DNA of 64,000 bases, from contig NZ_RHOH01000001.1 of assembly GCF_003946115.1 (NCBI RefSeq), positions 434,001 to 498,000 on the forward strand, given 5' to 3'. The notes beneath the pieces were generated by a model. The model was given only the letters and a program-made list of their open reading frames with translations, was not told the DNA's origin and ran no database searches. A program made the position numbers and the translations under genes. Shown here piece by piece: positions 7,936 to 14,209 of the stretch. Source of the stretch: Lacticaseibacillus daqingensis (GTDB taxonomy: Bacteria; Bacillota; Bacilli; Lactobacillales; Lactobacillaceae). Position 1 is the stretch's first letter. Each line of letters starts with the position of its first letter.

Positions 7936-9042
7936 TTAGTAAACAAAATCGAGGATCAGCCAGCCCATCACGCCCAGCACCAGCAGGCCGATGAGGTTGA
8001 GGCCGAAGAAGCCGAGGAAGAACTTGCCGGAGTGATGCCGGCCGAAGTTCGTGTATTCCTTGTAGACCAGCAGGTTGTTCATCGAGCCGATAATCGTGCC
8101 CAGCCCCCCGATGTTGGAGCCGAGGAACAAGGCGGCCGCGAGGTTGGTGAATTTCCCAATCAAAACGGTGGACGGCACATTGCTGATGACTTGGCTTGAG
8201 AGGATCGAGGTCAGGTAAACGGAGTGCTCGGTGCTCATCAGCCCGGAGATCAGGGTGACGACCCACGGGATCTGCTGCAGGACGCTGACGATCACGAAGA
8301 AGCCGGCGAAGGTCAAGACGATCGCGTAGTCCACCTTGCCCATGATCTTCGGCGAGAACGCGAAGGCCAGGGCCATCGCGGCGATCGCGCCGACCCATGA
8401 AGGCAGCACATCGAACACGCCGGCAAAGATCACCAGGGCCACGATGCACGTGATGATGGTCGGCCGCTTCTGAATGCGGATGTCGCGCACCGGCACAGTC
8501 GGGATCGGCTGCTTTTTGACAAACAGCGTGAACAGCACCAAGAGCAAGACACTCGCGACCAGCAGCGGAATCGACCAACTGAAGAACCGCGCACCGTTGA
8601 TGTGGTAGTGGTTCATCAGGAAGATGTTGTGCGTGTTCCCGAACGGGGTGAACGCGCTCCCGAAGTTGGCGGCCATGCCGATCAGCGTGACCGGCAGGAT
8701 CTCCGGCAGGTGATAGCGCTTGGCCACCCGCAGGTACAGCGGCACCAAGGTGATAACGGTGACGTCGTTGGTGAGAAACATCCCAGCGACGGTCGCCAGT
8801 GCCACGAACAACCACGTCAGCTCGCGCGTGTTTTCGGCGTGGCTGGTCAGCCGGTAGGCGAAGTAATCGAGGATATGTAGGTATTCAAAGATCTGGATAA
8901 TCGTCATCATGGCCATGATGGACCACAATGTCGAGAAGTTGATGTCAGCGAGCCGCGGCTTGGCAAAGAACAGGCTGATCACTGCAATGGCAACCGTGAT
9001 CTGCAGGACCCGGTCTTTTGCAATGTTTTTGATAACGGTCAT
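7936..9042 (-). CDS. ArsB/NhaD-type (SLC13-like) anion or sodium transporter
   Basis: A 368-residue polytopic membrane protein of the ion transporter superfamily. Ten or more hydrophobic segments are seen, with the duplicated signature pairs FLTNDVTVI near residue 80 and SNVPSTVLIG near residue 283, and NFGSAFTPFGN near residue 118. Such proteins move arsenite, sodium/protons or di- and tricarboxylates; motifs do not settle which. The ATG at 9042 is preferred to longer in-frame starts because a GGAG site lies just upstream and the membrane domain begins soon after. It has no operon partner and its own terminator. Confidence 0.8.
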   Translation of the reverse strand: MTVIKNIAKDRVLQITVAIAVISLFFAKPRLADINFSTLWSIMAMMTIIQIFEYLHILDYFAYRLTSHAENTRELTWLFVALATVAGMFLTNDVTVITLVPLYLRVAKRYHLPEILPVTLIGMAANFGSAFTPFGNTHNIFLMNHYHINGARFFSWSIPLLVASVLLLVLFTLFVKKQPIPTVPVRDIRIQKRPTIITCIVALVIFAGVFDVLPSWVGAIAAMALAFAFSPKIMGKVDYAIVLTFAGFFVIVSVLQQIPWVVTLISGLMSTEHSVYLTSILSSQVISNVPSTVLIGKFTNLAAALFLGSNIGGLGTIIGSMNNLLVYKEYTNFGRHHSGKFFLGFFGLNLIGLLVLGVMGWLILDFVY

Positions 9043-9337
9043 ATTCACACTCTCCACAGATGAGGCAACACTCCTATTTTGCGCCAAGGTGCGCGTGTTG
9101 ACAACGGGTGCCGTGTAAAACTCTCGTAAATTGATAATGGGGTTAATCATGGGCGAATACACGGAAAAACGCGCAAGAAATGGCAACTAAATCGCGTTAA
9201 ATCGGCATTTATAAAATTAACGTCAGAAACTGTCACCGATTTTACAACAGTCGATGTTGTGTAAAAACGGTGTAATAAGTTGTTACGTTGTCACTTAATC
9301 ATGGACAGAAAAACTGGAGATTTGAGTTGCCACAAAA

Positions 9338-9351
9338 TGATAGCGCTTACT
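9338..9351 (+). promoter_or_regulatory. Orphan cre-like element
   Basis: TGATAGCGCTTACT matches the CcpA box at 12 of 14 positions but no gene starts close to it; the nearest is the transporter start almost 300 bp away on the minus strand. Confidence 0.35.
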
Positions 9352-9401
9352 TTTTCGGACGGAAAAGATAACAGAACTTGTCGCTGGGGCCCACGCAAAA
9401 A

Positions 9402-9472
9402 GCAGTCGGTGATAATTAACGACCCAAGAGTGATCGCGACGATTCCAGATTAGGACGACCCAAATGCGACGC
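9402..9472 (-). repeat. Repeat family A, partial copy 4
   Basis: The reverse complement aligns with 4485-4550 of the complete copy; shared blocks include GATAATTAAC and CCAAGAGTGAT. It is joined directly to a long hairpin that resembles the one inside copy 1. Confidence 0.5.
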
Positions 9473-9481
9473 TCTACCCAC

Positions 9482-9538
9482 ATAAGCCAGCCGCCCCGCA
9501 AAACCCAAGCGCGGGTTTTTGCGAGGCGGCTGGCTTAT
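9482..9538. repeat. Long hairpin related to the family A internal hairpin
   Basis: Arms ATAAGCCAGCCGCC and its exact complement enclose AAAACCC/GGGTTTT at the apex. Its design matches the hairpin at 4363-4418, with compensated arm changes. Confidence 0.65.
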
Positions 9539-9546
9539 ACGCTGGG

Positions 9547-9662
9547 CTAGAGTGTGTTTAAAAAAATCCTCGTAGCACGTATTTCAATACTTGTTCGTTC
9601 GCAAACGTAACAATTTAAGCGAATGTCTGAGTTGTTCATAATCGGAGGACGGAGGTTCAGCC
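9547..9662 (+). repeat. Repeat family B copy 1
   Basis: About 115 bp, starting CTAGAGTGTGTTT and ending GGAGGTTCAGCC, that match the reverse complement of 44311-44425 over the full length at roughly four of five bases. Confidence 0.65.
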
Positions 9663-9668
9663 TCTTCC

Positions 9669-10007
9669 TTACGCGGTTGGTTTGACCACGACGAGCAACA
9701 TCTGAAACCCCTCGACCGCGTACAGGGAGTGGCGTGCGTTGGCGGGGATCACGATGGATTCGCCGGCGCGGACGGTGAAGGTCTGCGCCTCGATGGTGAT
9801 CTCGGCCACCCCGCTCAGAATGTTGACCAGGGCGTCCCCAACCGCGGCGTGCCCCCCGATCTCCTGCTCCGTGGCAACGGAGAACAGCGTCATCCCGAGG
9901 TCGGGCCGCTGCACCAGCGTCCGGCTGTTGACTTGGTCTGCGTCTAACGGGATCTGCTCGCGCAGGTTCAGGACCTGCGCCTGGTTGATCTTCTCAATAT
10001 ATGCCAT
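9669..10007 (-). CDS. Small cupin-domain protein
   Basis: A 112-residue single-domain cupin. The second cupin motif is clear (GESIVIPANARHSL, residues about 83-96), while the first is degenerate (GGHAAVGDALVNILSG), with His residues that may bind a metal. It lies eight bases downstream of a second small cupin gene, so the two are one transcription unit. Small cupins of this kind serve as sugar or quinone-handling enzymes or as ligand sensors; no specific function can be assigned. Confidence 0.8.
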   Translation of the reverse strand: MAYIEKINQAQVLNLREQIPLDADQVNSRTLVQRPDLGMTLFSVATEQEIGGHAAVGDALVNILSGVAEITIEAQTFTVRAGESIVIPANARHSLYAVEGFQMLLVVVKPTA

Positions 10008-10014
10008 GTTGACC

Positions 10015-10326
10015 TCACTTTGTTTCCATCTGAATGAATTTGCACCGCTCGACCGCGCGCAGCTCGTGCAGCGTGTTGGCCGGGACGACTAGCAGCTGGC
10101 CGGTGTGAACCGTGGTCGCCACATCGGTGACCACGGTCAGGGTGCCCGCCACGACCTGGATCAGCCGCGTCAGCGTGGACTGCTCGTGGCTGATGCTTTC
10201 GCCTGCGTCCAGGGCGTAGGCGACGAACGGCAAGGCAATGCCGAGCTTGCGGCCAAACGAGCGGCTGGCGATCGAATGCTCGCGGTACTGGATCGTGTCG
10301 GCGAGGGTTAATAAGTCCATTGTCAA
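10015..10326 (-). CDS. Small cupin-domain protein
   Basis: A 103-residue cupin, paralogous in size and fold to the gene behind it. It contains SHEQSTLTRLIQVVAG (motif 1 region) and GQLLVVPANTLHEL (motif 2). The TTG start at 10326 is eight bases from GGAGG; an ATG two codons later is also possible. It is divergent from the luciferase-like oxidoreductase gene with 135 bp between starts, a layout that allows shared control. Confidence 0.78.
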   Translation of the reverse strand: MTMDLLTLADTIQYREHSIASRSFGRKLGIALPFVAYALDAGESISHEQSTLTRLIQVVAGTLTVVTDVATTVHTGQLLVVPANTLHELRAVERCKFIQMETK

Positions 10327-10461
10327 ATGTCAAACCTCCAATCTGTTCCCTCTAGTTCTACCGTGCTGAAGCGGCAATTACAAGAACCGACACAAAAGGG
10401 TTGCAAACAACTTAACGACTGTTTATACTTACTTTTAATAAGTTAACCAGGAGGCATCAAC

Positions 10462-11514
10462 ATGACAGACAAACAGTACACGTTCGGTTTAGACACATTC
10501 GGGGACGTGGCGTTCCACGATGATGGCACGCAGATGACGGCTGCCGAGTCGCTGCGTCAGGTGGTGGCGGAGGCCAAGCTGGCCGATGACCTCGGCATCG
10601 ACCTGATCGCGCTGGGTGAGCACCACCGCTCGGAGTTTGCCATTTCCAGTCCCGAGATCGTGCTGGGGGCCATGGCCGCCGTGACCAAGCGCATCAAGCT
10701 GGGCACAGCCGTGACGGTGCTGAGCTCCGATGACCCGGTGCGCGTGTTCGAACGCTTCAGTACCTTGCACGCGCTGTCCAACGGGCGTGAGCAGATCATG
10801 CTGGGCCGTGGCTCGTTCACCGAGTCGTTTCCGCTGTACGGGTTTGACCTCGAGAACTACGATGGCCTGTTCGAGGAAAAAATCGCGATGTGGGCGGACC
10901 TCCTGAAGGGCAAGCCGATGAACTGGGAAGGTAAGTTCACCCAGAAGCTGACCGACACCACGGTGTACCCACAGCTGCCGGCCGGTGAAACCATCGACAC
11001 GACCGTTGGCGTCGGCGGTTCGCCGGAGTCGATCATTCGCGCCGTTTACTACGGGTTTCCCGTGGTGATCGCCATCATCGGCGGCGAGCCGGTGCGCTTC
11101 AAGCCGTACGTCGACCTGTACCACAAGGCCACGCAGCAGTTCAACAAGCCGGACCTGCCGCTGGGGATGCACGCCCATGGCATCATCTTGGACGACGCTG
11201 CCGAGGCCACGGCCGTTGGCTGGGAATACATCAAGGCCGAGATGGACCGCATCGGGATCGACCGCGGCTGGGCCCCGATGAGCCGCGACCGCTTCGAGTT
11301 TGAGATCGATAAGGGTTCCTACTACGTCGGCACCCCGGAGCAGGTCGCCCAGAAAATCGCCAAGAACATGAAGACGCTCGACATGTCGCGCTTTGATCTT
11401 GTGTACGGCACCGGCGGCCAGCTGGAACACCAGCGCTTGGCCACCATTCGCAACTACGGCGAGCGCGTGATCCCACGCGTCAAGGAGCTGTTGGGAGGTG
11501 GCGCCAATGACTGA
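10462..11514 (+). CDS. LLM-class flavin-dependent oxidoreductase
   Basis: A 350-residue bacterial-luciferase-like (LLM) protein. The TIM-barrel pattern is visible: GLDTFGDVAF at the first strand, LGEHHRSEF near residue 50, KLGTAVTVLSSDDP near 77 and MLGRGSFTESF near 113. It should use reduced FMN (or F420 in distant relatives) to oxidise an unknown substrate. The ATG has an AGGAGG site. Its stop overlaps the start of a Rossmann-fold reductase, so the two are translationally coupled and may form an oxidoreductase pair in which the second enzyme handles NAD(P)H. Confidence 0.88.
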   Translation: MTDKQYTFGLDTFGDVAFHDDGTQMTAAESLRQVVAEAKLADDLGIDLIALGEHHRSEFAISSPEIVLGAMAAVTKRIKLGTAVTVLSSDDPVRVFERFSTLHALSNGREQIMLGRGSFTESFPLYGFDLENYDGLFEEKIAMWADLLKGKPMNWEGKFTQKLTDTTVYPQLPAGETIDTTVGVGGSPESIIRAVYYGFPVVIAIIGGEPVRFKPYVDLYHKATQQFNKPDLPLGMHAHGIILDDAAEATAVGWEYIKAEMDRIGIDRGWAPMSRDRFEFEIDKGSYYVGTPEQVAQKIAKNMKTLDMSRFDLVYGTGGQLEHQRLATIRNYGERVIPRVKELLGGGAND

Positions 11515-12193
11515 ACCGATCATCGGGATCCTCGGCGCGGGTAAGCTCGGCACCACGCTGGCCCGTCTGTCCGTGCAGGCCGGCTACCGCACGCTGATCG
11601 CCAACCGCCACGCCGTCACCGAGCTGAAGTGGGTGATCGATACCATGGCCCCGGGCGCCGTCACGGTCAGTGCAGCCGACCTCGTGGCGCAGGCGAATGT
11701 CATCATCCTGGCGATTCCGCTGAGCCACGTGGCCGCGCTTGACGCCAAGACTTTTGCCGGCAAAATCGTCTTAGATGCGACCAACTACTGGAAGGAAGTT
11801 GATGGCACCGTCAACACGATCTCCAGCTTTACCCAGTCCTCTTCCGAAGTGGTCGCCGCCCACCTGAGCCAGGCGCGGGTCGCCAAGGCCTTCAACCACA
11901 TGGGCTACCATGACCTGGAGATCGAAGTGGACCGCCACCCCGAAGCGCGGCGCGCCATGGCCTTTGCCACCGATGACGATACGATTCGCCCCACGGTCCG
12001 CACCGTGTTGACCGGGTTTGGGTTTGATCCCTTCGACCTCGGCCCGCTGCGCTTTGGCCTGATGCTGGAGCCCGGCAGCCCGTTGTTCGGTGAGGCGATC
12101 ACCACGCCGGAGTTTCAGGCAAAGATCGATACGCTGTACGACACCCCATTTGGCCGTAAAATCGTGGCGGCGCGCGGGGAGCGGATTCGATAA
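11507..12193 (+). CDS. NAD(P)-binding reductase, F420-dependent NADP reductase-like
   Basis: A 228-residue Rossmann protein with the dinucleotide motif GILGAGKLGTTLA at residues 6-18 and the later VAKAFNHMG segment typical of the NADP-oxidoreductase/coenzyme F420-dependent family. The ATG at 11507 overlaps the preceding stop as ATGACTGA and has GGGAGG eight bases upstream. Lactobacilli are not known to make F420, so the partner is more likely a flavin, NADPH or the product of the upstream LLM enzyme. It is followed 17 bp later by a HigA-like regulator. Confidence 0.8.
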   Translation: MTEPIIGILGAGKLGTTLARLSVQAGYRTLIANRHAVTELKWVIDTMAPGAVTVSAADLVAQANVIILAIPLSHVAALDAKTFAGKIVLDATNYWKEVDGTVNTISSFTQSSSEVVAAHLSQARVAKAFNHMGYHDLEIEVDRHPEARRAMAFATDDDTIRPTVRTVLTGFGFDPFDLGPLRFGLMLEPGSPLFGEAITTPEFQAKIDTLYDTPFGRKIVAARGERIR

Positions 12194-12210
12194 CCCACAA
12201 GGGGGCACAC

Positions 12211-12489
12211 ATGCTTAACCGGTCAAACCAAATTCGGCTCACCGATGCCGGCGAAACCTCAGCCGCAGACTTGCTCCGCGAAGTGCTCGCAGACCGCCGC
12301 ATGACGCCAAACGAGTTGGCGCAACGGATCGGGGTCGCACAGCCGCTTCTTGCGCGGATACTCGGCCAAAAGACGTTCATGACGGCCGAAGTGGCTCGTG
12401 CCATTGAGAACGAGACTGGCGTGCCTGCTAAAGTTTTCTTGCGACTGGATGCACGCTATCGGCGCAAGCGCCTGGGGACGCCAGACTAA
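12211..12489 (+). CDS. HigA/XRE-type DNA-binding protein, no toxin partner seen
   Basis: A 92-residue protein with a helix-turn-helix of the HigA antitoxin kind: LLREVLADRRMTPNELAQ, then GVAQPLLARILG, and the C-terminal pattern GVPAKVFLRLDARY. HigA normally follows a small HigB toxin gene; here it follows the reductase gene by 17 bp and no HigB-like gene precedes or follows. It may regulate this operon or be an orphan antitoxin. AAGGGGG serves as the ribosome binding site and a strong terminator follows. Confidence 0.82.
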   Translation: MLNRSNQIRLTDAGETSAADLLREVLADRRMTPNELAQRIGVAQPLLARILGQKTFMTAEVARAIENETGVPAKVFLRLDARYRRKRLGTPD

Positions 12490-12505
12490 CGCATCATCGG
12501 ACACG

Positions 12506-12555
12506 AAACGCCCTCGACGGCTTCACTATTTAGTGAAGTTGCCGAGGGCGTTTTT
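12506..12555. terminator. Strong Rho-independent terminator
   Basis: A stem of about 19 bp (AACGCCCTCGACGGCTTCAC and complement with minor mismatch) with a TATT loop and a T run, 17 bp after the HigA-like gene. Confidence 0.92.
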
Positions 12556-12618
12556 GCGTCCCGTCATGCTAGTTGAAGTGATGGCGCAGCGCGCGCCACA
12601 CGCAGACGCGGGGACGGG

Positions 12619-12852
12619 GTCTTGTTTGATTTCTTGAGCGAGGCGGTAAAGCATGTAGAAGCGGTCGCCGTTCTCGAAGAACATGATCAGCGTCAGAAAA
12701 GGGACGAGAATGATGGCGGCCAGAGGCAGATGACGAAACGCATGCAGGTCATCTCAGGTGATGTCGGGACGATTGGGCGACCCGAGCATAATCAGTTGGG
12801 GCGAAAAACCTAGTCGTTTGCCTCGCTGCGATGCAAGCAAAATGTTTCAGCT
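12619..12852 (-). pseudogene. Decayed membrane-protein gene
   Basis: On the minus strand a frame with protein-like content runs through segments such as GKRLGFSPQLIML, HLPLAAIILVPFL and GDRFYMLYRLAQ. It is interrupted by TGA at 12754-12756, a possible change from TGG since the context reads as PDIT-stop-DDL. There is no start codon or ribosome binding site. The hydrophobic stretch suggests one membrane segment. I cannot name the family. Confidence 0.45.
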
Positions 12853-12894
12853 AAGATTCATCGTCAGACCAAGCCGGCGCGTTTCACCTGGCCC
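12847..12894 (-). pseudogene. C-terminal remnant of an aldose 1-epimerase (LacX-like) gene
   Basis: On the minus strand the last codons read PGETRRLGLTMNLS then TGA. The intact LacX-like protein encoded at 18152-19027 ends PGETRQFGLTMRLD, so nine of the last eleven aligned codons before the end agree closely at DNA and protein level. This is the tail of a second mutarotase gene whose body is gone. Confidence 0.7.
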
Positions 12895-12908
12895 TGAGTA
12901 TAAGCGGA

Positions 12909-12953
12909 GCCTGCTGTAAAACCTGAACTTGGGTTTTGTCGCAGGCTTTTTTT
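12909..12953 (+). terminator. Terminator-like hairpin with the family A apical sequence
   Basis: GCCTGC/GCAGGC arms enclose TAAAACCTGAACTTGGGTTTT, close to the apex of the hairpin at 4363-4418, followed by seven T. It looks like a truncated family A hairpin now positioned as a terminator, although no intact plus-strand gene precedes it. Confidence 0.6.
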
Positions 12954-13115
12954 GTTAACGAACCTAATGACAGCCCCAGCGTATCGGGCAAAACGCGTGA
13001 AGGGGTACAAGCTTGTACGGCGGGCGAGGATGTTCACGTTGTTCAACATGCTGTGAACTTTATACGGTCAATGCGGCCAATGATTGTAAGCGGTTTTTGC
13101 TATAGACTGAAACTA
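12954..13115. other. Upstream region of the SIS/fructose-PTS operon
   Basis: No gene is seen. A weak -10-like TATAGA at about 13101 may belong to the operon promoter, but the matching -35 box is poor, as expected for a promoter that needs the encoded activator. Confidence 0.4.
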
Positions 13116-13129
13116 TAGAAGCGCTTCTA
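13116..13129. promoter_or_regulatory. Perfect 14-bp palindrome, operator or cre-like
   Basis: TAGAAGCGCTTCTA is a perfect palindrome 25 bp before the SIS gene. The core AAGCGCTT is cre-like, but the outer bases deviate from the CcpA consensus, so an operator for another LacI-type or operon-specific factor is equally possible. Confidence 0.5.
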
Positions 13130-13154
13130 AGAAGATTGTTGAAGGTGGCAGAAT

Positions 13155-14195
13155 ATGACAAGTGAACAGATGTGGACGTATATCAGGGAGACACCTGAGG
13201 TCGCCCACCGACTATTGCATGAGTTTGACTCGAACTATGCGGATATCCATTTTTCAGACGTGAAGAATGTCGTATTCGTTGGTTCTGGCAGTTCTCTTAA
13301 CATTGCAACCGTGGTGACCAATTTTTATGAAAATAGGCTCGGCCTGTCCGTCAAGACCTATCATCCCGATGCGTTCTTGAATCTGAATCAGGTGAATTTG
13401 CCGAAAGAGAGCACCGTCGTTGTGGGTATTTCACAGACGGGGACGAGTGCTGGCTCGGTGGCGGCATTGCAACGAGCGAAAGAATTGGACTTCTTAACGG
13501 TAGCCATTACTGAGCGGCGACAGACGCCACTGGCAGAAGTTGGACATTTTTATTTTAACTTCGGATCCGGTGAAGAGGCATGCAACGCCAAAACAAAGGG
13601 GTACACTAATAGTCTAATCCTTTTGTACTTGCTTGGCGTCAAGTTGGCGGGAGAGCGCCTGCCAGCAGCAACACGCGCAAGTGTCTACGCGGAACTTGAG
13701 GCGGCGGTCGATGAGATCGACGGCACCATTCAGCGGACGCAAGACTGGTTTGATCAGAATCGTGACTGGGTTCGAGTCGAGAGCCTGCTACTGATTGGGG
13801 CTTCTGAGTATTTGGGAGCCATCAGCGAAGGTTCGTTGAAAACTTCTGAGACAACGCTGGTACCTGGTGCGTTCGTGACAGTTGGCGAGTTCTCTCACGG
13901 GATCCATCGAACGCTTAATGGCAACACCAACGTCATCTTAGTGAACAGTCCAGATGATCCATTGGAAGAGACGTACATCTATCTGAAGGATAAGGTTAAC
14001 CGGGTCGCTATCATCGATACGACTGGGCGGCTTGACTCAGGGCTAGCCGTTGAGAACCGATTATACGGTATTTCGGCCGTCAATGTGGGGGTTGTGTTCC
14101 AGGTCTTGGCGTACTGGTTACCCGCGTATATCGGCAACGATCCAAATCTCGTCATTAATCATGATTATGAGCTACTCGTGCATAACAGAATTTAG
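13155..14195 (+). CDS. SIS-domain sugar-phosphate enzyme (FrlB/FraB/AgaS-like)
   Basis: A 346-residue protein with two SIS domains: VGSGSSLNIA and ISQTGTSAGS in the first, and a second domain containing SEGSLKTSETTLVPG and GEFSHGIHR, the equivalent of the GlmS isomerase/deglycase active-site region. Relatives are fructosamine-6-phosphate deglycases (FrlB, FraB) and AgaS deaminase/isomerases. As first gene of a PTS operon it probably converts the phosphorylated product of transport. An Amadori compound (sugar-amino acid) phosphate is the leading guess because the operon has no other catabolic enzyme; an amino-sugar phosphate is the alternative. Confidence 0.82.
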   Translation: MTSEQMWTYIRETPEVAHRLLHEFDSNYADIHFSDVKNVVFVGSGSSLNIATVVTNFYENRLGLSVKTYHPDAFLNLNQVNLPKESTVVVGISQTGTSAGSVAALQRAKELDFLTVAITERRQTPLAEVGHFYFNFGSGEEACNAKTKGYTNSLILLYLLGVKLAGERLPAATRASVYAELEAAVDEIDGTIQRTQDWFDQNRDWVRVESLLLIGASEYLGAISEGSLKTSETTLVPGAFVTVGEFSHGIHRTLNGNTNVILVNSPDDPLEETYIYLKDKVNRVAIIDTTGRLDSGLAVENRLYGISAVNVGVVFQVLAYWLPAYIGNDPNLVINHDYELLVHNRI

Positions 14196-14209
14196 CGGAG
14201 GCGAATTGA

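Larger units (their letters stand above)
9043..9668. other. Gene-free interval of 626 bp rich in inverted and dispersed repeats
   Basis: No gene is supported. The interval holds an inverted repeat at 9234-9272 (arms CACCGATTTTACAACA and its near complement), a cre-like box at 9338-9351, a fragment of repeat family A, a long hairpin and a copy of repeat family B that stops six bases from the cupin stop codon. Confidence 0.7.

Noticed and set aside
12211-12489. A complete HigBA toxin-antitoxin pair
   Set aside because: No small toxin gene precedes or follows the HigA-like gene on either strand.
12622-12813. A plus-strand frame of 63 codons rich in Gln, Asp and Arg
   Set aside because: It is antisense to the decayed membrane-protein frame and its composition is typical of a reversed GC-rich coding strand.
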